Positions 18,223 to 28,044 of a stretch of DNA of 64,000 nt are shown piece by piece. The notes under the pieces are model-generated. The model was given only the letters and a program-made list of their open reading frames with translations, did not search any database and had not been told where the DNA came from. The position numbers and the translations under genes were made by a program. The first letter of the stretch is position 1. Each line of letters starts with the position of its first letter. This DNA comes from Paracoccus litorisediminis (GTDB lineage Bacteria > Pseudomonadota > Alphaproteobacteria > Rhodobacterales > Rhodobacteraceae), in contig NZ_WMIG01000010.1 in assembly GCF_009711205.1 (NCBI RefSeq), positions 81,020 through 145,019 of the forward strand, written 5' to 3'.

Positions 18223-19586
18223 CCCAGCGCGCCGATTTCCCGACGCTGGCCGAGGCGACCAAGGTCTGGGCGCGCATCGCCGCCTTGTCCTTTGGCGGCC
18301 CTGCCGGACAGATCGCGGTCATGCACCGGATTCTGGTCGAAGAGCGCAAATGGCTGGGCGACAGCCGCTTTCTGCATGCGCTGAATTTCTGCATGCTGCT
18401 GCCCGGCCCCGAGGCGCAGCAACTGGCCACCTATATCGGCTGGCTGATGCATGGCGTCCGCGGCGCGCTGGTGGCGGGTGGGCTGTTCATCCTGCCCGGC
18501 ATTCTGGCGATCATGGGGCTTAGCTGGATCTATGCCGCCTTTGGCGATGTGGGTTTTGTCTCGGCGCTGTTCTTTGGGCTGAAGGCGGCGGTGCTGGCCA
18601 TCGTGCTGCAGGCGGTGGTCCGGCTCGGCCGGCGCGCGTTGAAGAACAACGCGATGCGCGCCATCGCGGCCGGGTCGTTCGTGGCGATCTTTGCCTTTGC
18701 CATGCCCTTCCCGCTGATCGTGGCGCTGGCGGCGGCGATCGGGTGGCTGGGTGCCAAGGCCGGGCTGGCCGCGTTCCAAGACACGGGCGGCCATGGCAAG
18801 CTGGGCGCGGCCCATGTCGACGACGCCCAGACCCTGCTGGGCCGCGAGCTTGGCCCGCTGTCGGGGGCGGCGCGCGCGGCGGCCCTGCGCGCCGGGGCCT
18901 TTGCGCTGGTCCTGTGGCTATTGCCGGTCGGGACGCTGGTCCTGCTTGCGCCCGGCCATGTCTTTACCGACATCGCCACCTATTTCTCGAAACTCGCCGT
19001 GCTGACCTTTGGCGGGGCCTATGCGGTGCTGGCATGGGTCGCGCAGGAAGCCGTCGGCACCTATGGCTGGCTGCAACCGGGCGAGATGCTGGACGGGCTG
19101 GGCATGGCCGAGACCACCCCCGGCCCACTGATCATGGTCCTGCAATTCGTGGGCTTCATGGGCGCATATCGCGAGGCAGGCTGGGCCATGCCGATGCTGG
19201 CGGGCACGGTCGGCGGGTTGCTGGCGACATGGGTGACATTCGCCCCCTGCTTTGCGTGGATTTTCCTTGGCGCCCCCTTCATGGAGGGGTTGCGCGCCAA
19301 CAAGGCGCTGTCGGCGGCACTGTCGGCGGTGACGGCGGCGGTGGTGGGGGTGATCCTGAACCTTGCCATCTGGTTTGCCATCCATGTCATCTGGCGCGAA
19401 GTCGCACGGCACCAGCTGGGACCGCTGTCGCTGGAGCTGCCGGTGCTGGGGTCGATCGACTGGCTGGCCGCAGGCCTGTCGGCGCTGGCGCTGCTGGCGG
19501 TGTTCCGGCTGAATATCGGCATGGTCAAGGTGCTGCTCAGCGCGGCGCTGTCCGGCATGGCGCTGCATCTGGCGGGCTGGGCCTGA
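18219..19586 (+). CDS. chrA: Chromate efflux transporter, long-chain CHR family
   Basis: 455 residues with two homologous halves, the long-chain ChrA form. The first half has FGGPAGQIAVMHRILVEERKW and LLPGPEAQQLATYIG; the second repeats the pattern with LTFGGAYAVLAWVAQEA and ETTPGPLIMVLQFVGF. About ten membrane helices are apparent. The protein expels chromate from the cytoplasm using the proton gradient. It starts by ATGA overlap with chrB. The short linker between the halves is rich in small and charged residues. Confidence 0.93.
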   Translation: MTQRADFPTLAEATKVWARIAALSFGGPAGQIAVMHRILVEERKWLGDSRFLHALNFCMLLPGPEAQQLATYIGWLMHGVRGALVAGGLFILPGILAIMGLSWIYAAFGDVGFVSALFFGLKAAVLAIVLQAVVRLGRRALKNNAMRAIAAGSFVAIFAFAMPFPLIVALAAAIGWLGAKAGLAAFQDTGGHGKLGAAHVDDAQTLLGRELGPLSGAARAAALRAGAFALVLWLLPVGTLVLLAPGHVFTDIATYFSKLAVLTFGGAYAVLAWVAQEAVGTYGWLQPGEMLDGLGMAETTPGPLIMVLQFVGFMGAYREAGWAMPMLAGTVGGLLATWVTFAPCFAWIFLGAPFMEGLRANKALSAALSAVTAAVVGVILNLAIWFAIHVIWREVARHQLGPLSLELPVLGSIDWLAAGLSALALLAVFRLNIGMVKVLLSAALSGMALHLAGWA

Positions 19587-19665
19587 TCGCCAGCGCTGAC
19601 GGACGCGACAGCGTTCTTCTGCCAAGCCCCATCGGGTCAGTAGGTTCCTTTCCCTACCGTGCCGT

Positions 19666-19677
19666 TCTTTGGAATGG
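19666..19677 (+). promoter_or_regulatory. 12-base motif shared with the metQ2 promoter (tauA copy)
   Basis: TCTTTGGAATGG lies 70 bases before the tauA start. The same 12 bases occur, in the orientation of the gene, 77 bases before the metQ2 start (29749-29760, minus strand). Here GGAATGGAGTTCC adds a small dyad, GGAA-N5-TTCC. Both genes begin sulfur-import units, so a common sulfur-starvation activator site is plausible but unproven. Confidence 0.5.
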
Positions 19678-19747
19678 AGTTCCGGTCTAATCACGGTAAA
19701 TTTGGTCGTGAATTCGGCATGGCCGATCAATCAGGACCAAGAACATC

Positions 19748-20725
19748 ATGACACCCCGTCTTCTAGTGCTGGCATCTGCCCTTTTCTCGGCGACGGCGCT
19801 TCCCGCCCTGGCCGAACAACTGCGCATTGGCTGGCAGCAAATCGTTGAACCCGCCCGCGTCGCGCAGGCGGGCGGCAAATACGAATCCGCCACCGGCGCG
19901 GAAATCGAATGGAAACTGTTCGGCGGCGGCGCGGATGTAATCGCGGCCATCGCCTCGGGGGCCATAGACATCGGCTATGTCGGATCGTCGCCGCTGACCG
20001 CCGCCGCTTCGCAGCAATTGCCGATCCAGACGGTCTATGTCGTCGGAAATATCGCCGAGGCCGAGGCGCTGGCCGTCAAGGGCGTGACCTCGCCCGAGCA
20101 GATCAAGGGCAAGACCATCGCGACGCCCTTCGTCTCGACCGCGCATTATTCGCTGCTGACCGCGCTGAAACATTGGGGCGTCGCGCCCGGCGACGTGAAG
20201 CTGCTGAACCTGCGCCCGCAGGAAATCGGTGCGGCATGGGAACGCGGCGATATCGACGGCGCCTATGTCTGGGACCCGGTGCTGAACCAGATCAAGACCT
20301 CGGGCGGCACGGTTCTGGCCGACAGCAAGCAGGTGGCCGATTGGGGCGGGCCGACCTTTGACGCATGGATCGTGCGCAAGGACTATGCCGAGAAGCACCC
20401 CGATATCGTCACCGCCTTCGTCAGGACCACGGGCGAGGTCACCGATGCCTATCTGGCCAATCCCGCGGCATGGGGGCCTGACAGCGCCGAGGCGCAGGAA
20501 ATTGCCAAGCTGACCGGCGCGCCCGCTGCCGATGTGCCGGCGCTGCTCAAGGGCTATGCCTTTGCCGGGCTGAAGGATCAGGGCAGCGAGCAGTTCCTTG
20601 GCGGCGCGACGGCGCAGGCGATCAAGGCCACCGCCGCTTTCCTTGAGGAACAGGGCTCGGCCAAGGCGCTGGACGATTATGCGCCCTATGTTAACGCAAG
20701 CTTCGCGATCGCGGCCGGGAAATGA
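19748..20725 (+). CDS. tauA: Taurine/sulfonate ABC substrate-binding protein, TauA-like
   Basis: 325 residues with a signal peptide ending PALAEQL at about 23. The body follows E. coli TauA closely by eye: VEPARVAQAGGKY, the run of small residues GSSPLTAAASQQLPIQ, then ALKHWGVAPGD and ERGDIDGAYVWDP. It would bind taurine or a related sulfonate in the periplasm. It begins a tight tauABC unit, with an ATGA overlap into the ATPase gene. No tauD dioxygenase follows; flavoenzymes of the SfnB and DmoA/NtaA types take that place, so the true ligand could be another organosulfur compound. Confidence 0.88.
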   Translation: MTPRLLVLASALFSATALPALAEQLRIGWQQIVEPARVAQAGGKYESATGAEIEWKLFGGGADVIAAIASGAIDIGYVGSSPLTAAASQQLPIQTVYVVGNIAEAEALAVKGVTSPEQIKGKTIATPFVSTAHYSLLTALKHWGVAPGDVKLLNLRPQEIGAAWERGDIDGAYVWDPVLNQIKTSGGTVLADSKQVADWGGPTFDAWIVRKDYAEKHPDIVTAFVRTTGEVTDAYLANPAAWGPDSAEAQEIAKLTGAPAADVPALLKGYAFAGLKDQGSEQFLGGATAQAIKATAAFLEEQGSAKALDDYAPYVNASFAIAAGK

Positions 20726-21543
20726 CCGACCTCGCGTCGCAGGCAGTAACCTTGGACCGGGCGCAATCCGCCCGGTCCGTTCTGTCGCTGCGGGATGTCT
20801 CGCTGAATTACGGGGCGGGGATCGCGGTGCTGCAAAACCTGTCGCTGCGGATCGAGCGCGGCGAATTTGTCAGCGTCGTCGGCCGTTCGGGTTCGGGCAA
20901 GACGACGGTGCTGAATCTGGCCGCCGGGTTCCTGACGCCGGATGCGGGTCAGGTGCTGATCGACGGGCGCAGGGTCACCGGCCCCGGCCCCGAGCGCGCC
21001 GTGGTGTTTCAGGATGACGCGCTTTACCCGTGGCGGAGCGTGGCCGACAACGTCGCCCTGCCGCTGAAGCTGGCGGGCGTCCCCGCGTCGGAACGGCATG
21101 CCCGCGCCGCCCGGCTGCTTGAGGCGGTCGGGCTGGCTGGCGAAGGGGCCAAGCGCATCTGGCAATTGTCCGGCGGCCAGCGCCAGCGCGTCGGGATTGC
21201 CCGCGCCCTTGCCGCCCAGCCGGAATTTCTGCTGATGGACGAACCGCTTGGTGCATTGGACGCCATGACCCGAGAGCTGATGCATGGCCTGATCCTGCGG
21301 CTGTGGCAGGACAGCCATGCCGGCGCGATGCTGATCACCCACAGCATCGAGGAAGCGCTGTTCCTGTCGACCCGCATCGTGGTTCTTGCCCCCGGTCCCG
21401 GCCGGATCGTGCATGAGGAAAGCGCAGATTGGGGCCGCCGTTTCCTGTCGGGCAACGACCCGCGCGCGCTGAAATCCGAGCCGGGCTTCATCGCTGCCCG
21501 CGAACGGCTGGTCGATGCCATCTACGAACGCGAGGCCGCATGA
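20722..21543 (+). CDS. tauB: Taurine/sulfonate ABC ATPase, TauB-like
   Basis: 273 residues starting by ATGA overlap with tauA. It has Walker A GRSGSGKTT, the Q-loop VFQDDALYPWRSV, signature LSGGQRQR and Walker B FLLMDEPLGALDAMTR, as in nitrate/sulfonate/taurine importers. It energises the TauC-type permease that follows. The first 20 residues before the ABC domain are an unremarkable extension. It overlaps tauC by four bases. Confidence 0.9.
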   Translation: MTDLASQAVTLDRAQSARSVLSLRDVSLNYGAGIAVLQNLSLRIERGEFVSVVGRSGSGKTTVLNLAAGFLTPDAGQVLIDGRRVTGPGPERAVVFQDDALYPWRSVADNVALPLKLAGVPASERHARAARLLEAVGLAGEGAKRIWQLSGGQRQRVGIARALAAQPEFLLMDEPLGALDAMTRELMHGLILRLWQDSHAGAMLITHSIEEALFLSTRIVVLAPGPGRIVHEESADWGRRFLSGNDPRALKSEPGFIAARERLVDAIYEREAA

Positions 21544-22373
21544 TGAGCGACAGCGCCATTGAAAGCCCGGTCCAGATGCCGCCTCGCGCCGACAAAAGCC
21601 CGCGCCGCCTGCCGCTTGGGCTGGCCTACGCCCTGGGAACCGTGACGCTGGTGCTGCTGGTCTGGGGGCTTGCCTCGGGCCGGGGCTGGGTCTCGCCGGT
21701 GTTCCTGCCCTCGCCATTGCGGGTCGGTCAGGCCTTGCTGCGCGCCGCGACCGAGGGTTACGCCAACGCGACCCTGTGGCAGCATATGGGGGCAAGCCTG
21801 TGGCGGGTCTTCGCGGCACTGATCGGGACCATGGCCATCGGCATCCCGGCCGGGGTGCTGATCGCCACGTCGCGCGCCGGGCGCGGCATTCTTGACCCGC
21901 TGATCGAGTTCATCCGCCCGCTGCCGCCCTTGGCCTATCTGCCGCTGATCATCATCTGGTGCGGCATCGGCGAGCCCTCCAAGATCCTTGTCATCGGCAT
22001 CGCCATGCTGGCGCCCATCGTGATCTCGACCGTGTCGGGCATCCGCGCGGCGGGCGAGAACCAGATCCGCGCCGCCCGTGCCTTTGGCGCCAGCCGCTGG
22101 CAGGTCGTGGCCGAGGTGATGCTGCCCGCGGCCCTGCCCTCGATCCTGACCGGGATGCGCATCGCGCTTGGTGCGGGCTGGACCACCCTTGTCGCGGCCG
22201 AGCTGGTCGCGGCGACCCGAGGCCTTGGCTACATGATCCAGTTCGCCGCGCAATTCCTGGTCACCGACATGGTGATCGCCGGCATTCTGGTGATCGCGGG
22301 ACTGGCCACGATTTCAGAACTTGGGCTGCGGCTGATCGAGCGGCGCTTCCTGCCCTGGATCGGAAAAAGCTGA
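21540..22373 (+). CDS. tauC: Taurine/sulfonate ABC permease, TauC-like
   Basis: 277 residues from ATG 21540, which overlaps the tauB stop; the open frame reaches back to 21429 but that part lies inside tauB. Six membrane helices are seen. The EAA loop is GENQIRAARAFGASRWQVVAEVMLPAALP, given here as the region around residues 175-205. Members form the homodimeric channel of sulfonate importers. The SfnB-like gene follows after 15 bases with an AAGGA site, so import and oxidation are likely in one transcript. Confidence 0.9.
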   Translation: MMSDSAIESPVQMPPRADKSPRRLPLGLAYALGTVTLVLLVWGLASGRGWVSPVFLPSPLRVGQALLRAATEGYANATLWQHMGASLWRVFAALIGTMAIGIPAGVLIATSRAGRGILDPLIEFIRPLPPLAYLPLIIIWCGIGEPSKILVIGIAMLAPIVISTVSGIRAAGENQIRAARAFGASRWQVVAEVMLPAALPSILTGMRIALGAGWTTLVAAELVAATRGLGYMIQFAAQFLVTDMVIAGILVIAGLATISELGLRLIERRFLPWIGKS

Positions 22374-22388
22374 CGCGAAGGATTTCCC

Positions 22389-23618
22389 ATGACCATCCAT
22401 GACCCCCTGAACCATCCCGCGACCGGACGCCCCGTCGCCCCCGCCCGGATCGACACGCGCGAGGCCGCGCTGGACGCCGCCCACCGCCTTGCCGCCGACT
22501 GGGCACCCAAGGCCGCCGAGCGCGACCGTGACCGCATCCTGCCCCATGAAGAGATCGCCGATTTCAGCGCCTCGGGCCTTGGCGCGATCACCGTGCCACG
22601 CGCCTATGGCGGGCCGGGCCTTGACTATCTGACGCTGGCCGAGGTGTTCGAGATCCTCTGCGCCGCCGACAGTTCCGTGGGCCAGATCCCGCAAAACCAT
22701 TTCGGCGTCGTCCAGCTGCTGTCCGAAGCGGGCAGCCCGAACCAGAAGGCGCGCTGGTTTGCCGATATCCTGTCGGGCGCGCGGATCGGCAATGCCGGGC
22801 CGGAAAAGGGTCCGAAAGTCATCACCCATAACACGACCGGCCTGACCCGCGGCCCGGACGGCCTGCGTCTGAACGGGCGGCGCTTCTATTCGACCGGGGC
22901 GATCTTTGCGCATTGGATTCCGACCCGTGCCAATGACGAGCAGGGCCGCCCGGTGCAGGTCTGGGTGCCCCATGACGCGCCGGGGGTCACGGTGATCGAC
23001 GACTGGTCCAGCTTTGGCCAGCGCACTACGGCCTCGGGGACGGTGGTCTTTGACAATGTCGCGGTGCCCGAGGATCAGATCATCCCGGTCTGGCAGCGCG
23101 CGCAGGTGCCGGGGCTGGCGGGCCCGGTCTCGCAACTGGTGCAGGCCGCGATCGACAGCGGCATCGCCATTGGCGCGCTGGATCAGGCGATTGCCTTTGT
23201 CCGCGACAAGGCCCGGCCTTGGGTCGATTCCGGCGTCAGTCGCGCGCAGGACGATCCATATATCATCGCCGATATCGGCAGGCTTCAGATCGACCTTTGG
23301 GCCGCCCGCGCCGTGCTTCATGACGCGGCCCGGCTGCTGAACGACATCGCGGCAGGCGAAGTGACGCTAGAATCCAGCGCCCGCGCCTCGGTCGCGGTGG
23401 CCGAGGCCAAGATCCTGACCAGCGAAATCGCGCTGAACGCCGCTGAAAAGCTGTTCGAGCTGGCCGGGTCAGCCGCCACCCGCGCCGCGCCGAACCTTGG
23501 CCGCGTCTGGCGCAATGCCCGCGTCCACACGCTGCATGACCCGCTGCGCTGGAAATATCACCTGCTGGGCAATTGGCACCTGAACGGTGCCCTGCCCGCG
23601 CGCCATCAATGGAACTGA
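22389..23618 (+). CDS. SfnB-family flavoprotein (acyl-CoA dehydrogenase fold), copy 1
   Basis: 409 residues with an acyl-CoA dehydrogenase-like layout. The segment GQIPQNHFGVVQLL and the C-terminal HTLHDPLRWKYHLLGNWHLNG are typical of SfnB/DszC-type proteins used in sulfur acquisition. Relatives are reduced-flavin-dependent monooxygenases acting on sulfones, sulfoxides or thiophenes. It is followed after one base by a second, diverged copy, and then by a DmoA/NtaA-type monooxygenase. No flavin reductase gene is present in the window, so reduced flavin would have to come from elsewhere. Confidence 0.85.
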   Translation: MTIHDPLNHPATGRPVAPARIDTREAALDAAHRLAADWAPKAAERDRDRILPHEEIADFSASGLGAITVPRAYGGPGLDYLTLAEVFEILCAADSSVGQIPQNHFGVVQLLSEAGSPNQKARWFADILSGARIGNAGPEKGPKVITHNTTGLTRGPDGLRLNGRRFYSTGAIFAHWIPTRANDEQGRPVQVWVPHDAPGVTVIDDWSSFGQRTTASGTVVFDNVAVPEDQIIPVWQRAQVPGLAGPVSQLVQAAIDSGIAIGALDQAIAFVRDKARPWVDSGVSRAQDDPYIIADIGRLQIDLWAARAVLHDAARLLNDIAAGEVTLESSARASVAVAEAKILTSEIALNAAEKLFELAGSAATRAAPNLGRVWRNARVHTLHDPLRWKYHLLGNWHLNGALPARHQWN

Positions 23619-23619
23619 C

Positions 23620-24825
23620 ATGACGATCCGTATCGCCCCCCCGCCCGCCACCGTCCACGTGATCGCCAGCGATGCCGAAGCGATCGAGACCGCACATGCG
23701 CTGGCCGCGGAATTCGCCCTTGGTGCGTCCGACCGCGACCGGGACCGCATCCTGCCATGGGAACAACTGGAACGCTTTTCCGCCTCGGGGCTGTGGGGGA
23801 TCACCGTGCCGCGCGAACATGGCGGGGCGGGCGTCTCGGTGGTGACGCTGGCGCAGGTGATCGCGATCATCGGCGCGGCGGATGGATCGCTGTCGCAGAT
23901 CCCGCAGAACCATTTCTATGCGCTGGAGGTGCTGCGCAGCGGCGGCACCCCCGAACAGCAGGCGCAATTCTATGCGCTGGCGCTGTCGGGCTACCGCTTC
24001 GGCAATGCTCTGGCCGAGATCGGCGCGCGGGACTTCAAGCGCCGCACCCGGCTGTCGCGGGATGGCGAGCGGCTGTTCGTCACTGGCCAGAAATTCTACT
24101 GCACCGGGGCAATCTTTGCGCATTGGATCCCGACCCTCGTGGTCGATGACGAGGACCGCCAGCAGATCGTCTTCGTCCCGCACGGGGCCGAGGGCGTCGC
24201 CATTACCGACGATTGGGACGGATTCGGCCAGCGGGTGACGGGTTCGGGCTCGGTCAGCTTCGACCGGGTCGAGGTCAGGCCGGAATGGGTGATCCCCTTC
24301 CAGTCGAGCTTCGAGAACCCGACGCCGATCGGTCCCTTGGCGCAGATCCTGCATGCGGCGATCGATCTGGGCATCGGCAAGGGGGCCTTTGCGGCCACGC
24401 TGCCCTTTATCCGCGAGCGCACCCGGCCCTGGATCGATGCAGGCGTCGAGCGCGCCGCCGACGATCCGCTGCTGATCGCGGGCGTGGGCGAGGTCTCGGT
24501 CCGCTTGCGCGCCGCCGAGGCGCTGGTAAACCGCGCCGGACGTGCGGTTGATGAGGCCATCGCCGACACCACCGAATTCACCGTGGCTCAGGCATCGCTG
24601 GCGGTGGCGGCGGCGCGTGCCCTGACCACGGCGGCCGGGCTGCTGGCGGCCTCGAAACTGTTCGAGTTGACCGGGACCTCGGCCACTCTGGCTGCCGACA
24701 ATCTGGACCGTCATTGGCGCAATGTCCGGACCCATACACTGCATGACCCGGTGCGCTGGAAATACCACGCCATCGGCAATCACAGCCTGAACGGCATCAA
24801 CCCGCCCCGGCATGGCGCAATCTGA
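23620..24825 (+). CDS. SfnB-family flavoprotein, copy 2
   Basis: 401 residues from MTIRIAPP; an in-frame ATG at 23587 lies within copy 1. It shares the family blocks with copy 1 (DRDRILPWEQL, SQIPQNHFYALEVLR, a matching C-terminus HTLHDPVRWKYHAIGNHSLNG) but differs throughout, so it is an old duplication and not an assembly artefact. Both copies keep IFAHWIP near the middle. The two may act on different sulfur compounds, or form a mixed enzyme; that is inference. Confidence 0.85.
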   Translation: MTIRIAPPPATVHVIASDAEAIETAHALAAEFALGASDRDRDRILPWEQLERFSASGLWGITVPREHGGAGVSVVTLAQVIAIIGAADGSLSQIPQNHFYALEVLRSGGTPEQQAQFYALALSGYRFGNALAEIGARDFKRRTRLSRDGERLFVTGQKFYCTGAIFAHWIPTLVVDDEDRQQIVFVPHGAEGVAITDDWDGFGQRVTGSGSVSFDRVEVRPEWVIPFQSSFENPTPIGPLAQILHAAIDLGIGKGAFAATLPFIRERTRPWIDAGVERAADDPLLIAGVGEVSVRLRAAEALVNRAGRAVDEAIADTTEFTVAQASLAVAAARALTTAAGLLAASKLFELTGTSATLAADNLDRHWRNVRTHTLHDPVRWKYHAIGNHSLNGINPPRHGAI

Positions 24826-24839
24826 CAAGGAGCGATCTG

Positions 24840-26228
24840 ATGGCACATCAGAAACTGGGCAAGCAGATCATCGTCAACGCCTTCAACATGAATTGCGTCG
24901 GCCATATCAACCACGGGCAATGGACGCATCCGCGCGACCGCTCGCAGGATTACACAAGGCTGGACTATTGGACCGATCTGGCAAAAACGCTGGAACGCGG
25001 GCTGTTCGACGGGCTGTTCCTGGCGGACATCCTTGGTACCTATGACATCTATGGCAGCGGGGTCGATGTCACCCTGCGCGAGTCGGTGCAATTGCCGGTG
25101 AACGACCCGGTGCTGCTGGTCTCGGCCATGGCGGCGGTGACCAAGCATCTGGGCTTTGGCGTCACCGTGAATGTCAATCAGGAGGCGCCCTATACATTCG
25201 CGCGCCGGCTTTCGACGCTGGATCACCTGACCGACGGGCGGATCGGCTGGAACATCGTCACAGGCTATCTGGACAGCGCCGCCCGCGCGGTGGGACAGGA
25301 CGGACAGGCCAGCCATGATCTGCGCTATGATCAGGCGGATGAATATCTGGACGTGCTTTACAAGCTGCTGGAAGGATCCTGGGATGAGGACGCGGTGATC
25401 CGCGACCGGGCGGCGCGCATCTATGCCGATCCGGCCAAGGTGCGAAAGGTGACCCACCGCGGGCGCTTCTACAATGTCGAGGGCTGGCATCTGTCCGAGC
25501 CGTCGCCGCAGCGGGTGCCGGTCCTGTTTCAGGCGGGCACCTCGGGGCGCGGCAAGCTGTTCGCGGCGCGCCATGCGGAATGCGTCTTTATCTCGGCCCC
25601 GGAAAAAGAGCTGGCACGCAAGGCCGCGCGCAGCATCCGCGAGGCGGTGGCGGCGGCAGGGCGCGATCCCGGCGACGTGCGCGTCATCATCGGCATCAAT
25701 GTCGTGACCGACCGCAGCGCGGCTGCCGCGCGCGAGAAGCTGGCCGAATACAAGGCGCATTCCAGCCCCGAGGCCGGGCTGGTGCATTTCGCCGCCTCGA
25801 CCGGCATCGATTTCTCGCGCTACGGGCTGGATGAGCGCATCCCCTATGGCCCGACCAACTCGATCCAGTCGGCAACGCAGCTGGCGGAAAGCCGGGGCTG
25901 GACCAAGCGCAACCTGCTGGACCAGCTGGCGCTTGGCGGACGCTATCCGCTGGCGGTGGGCACGCCCGCCGAGGTCGCGGATGAGCTGGAGGACTGGATG
26001 CGCGAGGGCGAGATCGACGGCTTTAACCTGACCCGGCTGGCGACACCCGAAACCTATGAGGATTTCGCCGATCTGGTCGTGCCGGAACTGCAGTCGCGCG
26101 GCAGCTTCAAGACCGAATACGCACCGGGCACGCTGCGCCACAAGATCTTTGGCCAGGGCGACCGCCTGCCCGCACGCCATGCCGCACATGAGTTCCGTCC
26201 CGGCGGGGCGCTGGCCGCAGCCGAGTAA
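24840..26228 (+). CDS. FMN-dependent monooxygenase, NtaA/SnaA/DszA (DmoA-like) family
   Basis: 462 residues, AAGGAG before the ATG. The protein is a bacterial-luciferase-fold (LLM) monooxygenase of the NtaA/DszA branch: GLFDGLFLADILGTYDIY, VPVLFQAGTSGRGKLFAARHAE, and the late DGFNLTRLATPETYEDF. From memory its N-terminal half resembles dimethylsulfide monooxygenase DmoA. Such enzymes use reduced FMN from a separate reductase to cleave C-S or C-N bonds. Last gene of the tau-sfnB operon, closed by a strong terminator. A dimethylsulfide or sulfone-derived substrate is plausible but not shown. Confidence 0.87.
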   Translation: MAHQKLGKQIIVNAFNMNCVGHINHGQWTHPRDRSQDYTRLDYWTDLAKTLERGLFDGLFLADILGTYDIYGSGVDVTLRESVQLPVNDPVLLVSAMAAVTKHLGFGVTVNVNQEAPYTFARRLSTLDHLTDGRIGWNIVTGYLDSAARAVGQDGQASHDLRYDQADEYLDVLYKLLEGSWDEDAVIRDRAARIYADPAKVRKVTHRGRFYNVEGWHLSEPSPQRVPVLFQAGTSGRGKLFAARHAECVFISAPEKELARKAARSIREAVAAAGRDPGDVRVIIGINVVTDRSAAAAREKLAEYKAHSSPEAGLVHFAASTGIDFSRYGLDERIPYGPTNSIQSATQLAESRGWTKRNLLDQLALGGRYPLAVGTPAEVADELEDWMREGEIDGFNLTRLATPETYEDFADLVVPELQSRGSFKTEYAPGTLRHKIFGQGDRLPARHAAHEFRPGGALAAAE

Positions 26229-26248
26229 TGGCAGCGATGAGGCAAGCG

Positions 26249-26283
26249 AAAAGCCCCGGCGGGATCGACCCGCCGGGGCTTTT
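26249..26283. terminator. Strong bidirectional terminator
   Basis: A 15-bp perfect stem (26249-26263 with 26269-26283, loop ATCGA) starts with AAAAGCCCCGG and ends in CCGGGGCTTTT, so both strands give a hairpin with a U-run. It separates the convergent tau-sfnB operon and met operon. Confidence 0.9.
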
Positions 26284-26300
26284 GCGGTCCGTCCGACCGC

Positions 26301-26957
26301 TTAGCGCGCCTTCAGCCTGCGCACGGCATAATCTCCGGAAAACTGTACGACCGAGACCAGCAGGATCAGGATCGCAATCACCACCAGCATCACCGTGGTG
26401 TCGAAACGCTGGTAGCCGTAGCGGATCGCGACATCGCCCAGACCACCCGCGCCCACCGCCCCGGCCATGGCCGAGGCCCCGATCATCGAGACCACGGTGA
26501 TGGTGAAACCGCCGATGATACCGGGCAAGGCCTCGGGCAGCAGCACATGGCGGACGATGTCCCAGCGGCGGCAACCGATGGATTGGGCGGCCTCGACCAG
26601 TCCCGGATCGACCTCGCGCAGCGATACTTCAGCGATGCGGGCGAAAAAGGGCGTGGCCGAGACCGCCAGCGGCACGATTGCCGCCCAGACCCCGATGGTC
26701 GTGCCGGCGACCAGTCGGGTAAAGGGGATCAGCGCCACCAGCAGCACGATGAAGGGCACGGCGCGAAAGCCGTTGACCACCATGCCCACCAACCGGTTCA
26801 GACGCGGCGCGGGAAAGAAGCCACCCGGACCCGAGGTGACCAGAAACACCGCCAGCGGGATCCCCAGCGCCACTGCGATCCCGGCCGAGACCCCGACCAT
26901 CAGAGCCGTGTCCCAGAACGCCTGCTGCAGGCGGTCAACCATCTGCGCTGTCAACAT
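26301..26957 (-). CDS. metI: Methionine ABC permease MetI
   Basis: 218 residues from [14 protein letters not shown] lies about ten bases upstream, favouring this ATG over the one at 26942. Five membrane helices are seen, and the EAA loop reads [23 protein letters not shown] around residues 115-140. MetI forms the channel of the D/L-methionine importer with MetN and MetQ. It overlaps the end of metN by 23 bases and ends just before the bidirectional terminator. Confidence 0.92.
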   Translation of the reverse strand: MLTAQMVDRLQQAFWDTALMVGVSAGIAVALGIPLAVFLVTSGPGGFFPAPRLNRLVGMVVNGFRAVPFIVLLVALIPFTRLVAGTTIGVWAAIVPLAVSATPFFARIAEVSLREVDPGLVEAAQSIGCRRWDIVRHVLLPEALPGIIGGFTITVVSMIGASAMAGAVGAGGLGDVAIRYGYQRFDTTVMLVVIAILILLVSVVQFSGDYAVRRLKAR

Positions 26958-28044
26958 ATCCGATGATCCTTGTACTGTCGGCAAGCCCGGCCAGTTGCTC
27001 AAGCGGGGCGGAAGGGGCCAGTGCCAGCACCAGCTGGCCGATGGCGTGGCCCTGAATGCGGTCGATCTGCGACAGGACCAACCGCAACGGTCCCGGCCCG
27101 ACAATCGCGGCCAGCCGCGCCAGATCCGGCACGGCCTTACCCGCAAAGCCCAGCTCGACCAGCATCTGGTCCTGCGGATCGCGGGGGTTGTCGCGCAAGC
27201 GGTCGGCCAGATCCTCGGGCAAGCTATGCTGCAGGGGCTGCAGCAGCGCGCGGGTGGCGGCGTGGCGGGGCGCGCCAAAGACCTGCCAGACCGGACCCTG
27301 TTCGGCCAGCTCGCCGCGTTCCAGCACGACGACGCGGTCGCAGATCTCGCGGATGACGCTCATTTCATGGGTGATCAGGACCACGGTCAGGCCAAGACGG
27401 CGGTTGATGTCCTTGAGCAGCCGCAGGATCGCGCCGGTGGTTTCCGGGTCAAGCGCCGAGGTCGCCTCATCGCATAGCAGGATCTCGGGGCGGCTGACCA
27501 AGGCGCGGGCGATGCCCACGCGCTGCTTCTGGCCGCCCGACAGACGCGAGGGATAGGTCCCGCCCTTGCCGGTCAGCCCGACCAGTTCCAGCGCCTGATC
27601 GACCCTTTGCGCGATTTCCGCCGTCGGAACGCCGGCGACGCGCAAAGGCAGCGCCACATTCTCGCGCACGGTCTTGGCGGAAAGCAGGTTGAAATGCTGG
27701 AAGATCATCCCCACGCGGCGACGCAGGGCGACCAGCCCGGCCTCATTGATGCCGGCAATGTCCTGCCCGTCAACCAGCACCCGGCCCGATGTCGGCTGCT
27801 CCAGCCGGTTGATCACGCGCAGCAGGCTGGACTTGCCCGCGCCGGAACGGCCGATGATGCCGAAAATCTCGCCCGCACGAATGTCCAGATCGATGCCTTG
27901 CAGGGCCTGAACCTCTCCGGCGGCAGAGCGATAGGTCTTGCCCAACCCCTCCAGCCGCACGGTTCCGGCCGTGCGGACGGCCTCGGCCGCGGCGGGGATT
28001 GCCCCCACCGCGCCGCGAGGCAGGATCGCAGATGCCCCTGCCAT
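26935..28044 (-). CDS. metN: Methionine ABC ATPase MetN
   Basis: 369 residues from ATG 28044, which overlaps the metQ1 stop as ATGA; a GTG at 28056 is also open but less likely. ABC motifs are [29 protein letters not shown] and [12 protein letters not shown]. The C-terminal 90 residues form the NIL domain that senses methionine and inhibits transport in MetN proteins. About 25 residues precede the ABC domain. It works with MetI and the two MetQ-like binding proteins. Confidence 0.92.
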   Translation of the reverse strand: MAGASAILPRGAVGAIPAAAEAVRTAGTVRLEGLGKTYRSAAGEVQALQGIDLDIRAGEIFGIIGRSGAGKSSLLRVINRLEQPTSGRVLVDGQDIAGINEAGLVALRRRVGMIFQHFNLLSAKTVRENVALPLRVAGVPTAEIAQRVDQALELVGLTGKGGTYPSRLSGGQKQRVGIARALVSRPEILLCDEATSALDPETTGAILRLLKDINRRLGLTVVLITHEMSVIREICDRVVVLERGELAEQGPVWQVFGAPRHAATRALLQPLQHSLPEDLADRLRDNPRDPQDQMLVELGFAGKAVPDLARLAAIVGPGPLRLVLSQIDRIQGHAIGQLVLALAPSAPLEQLAGLADSTRIIGYVDSADG

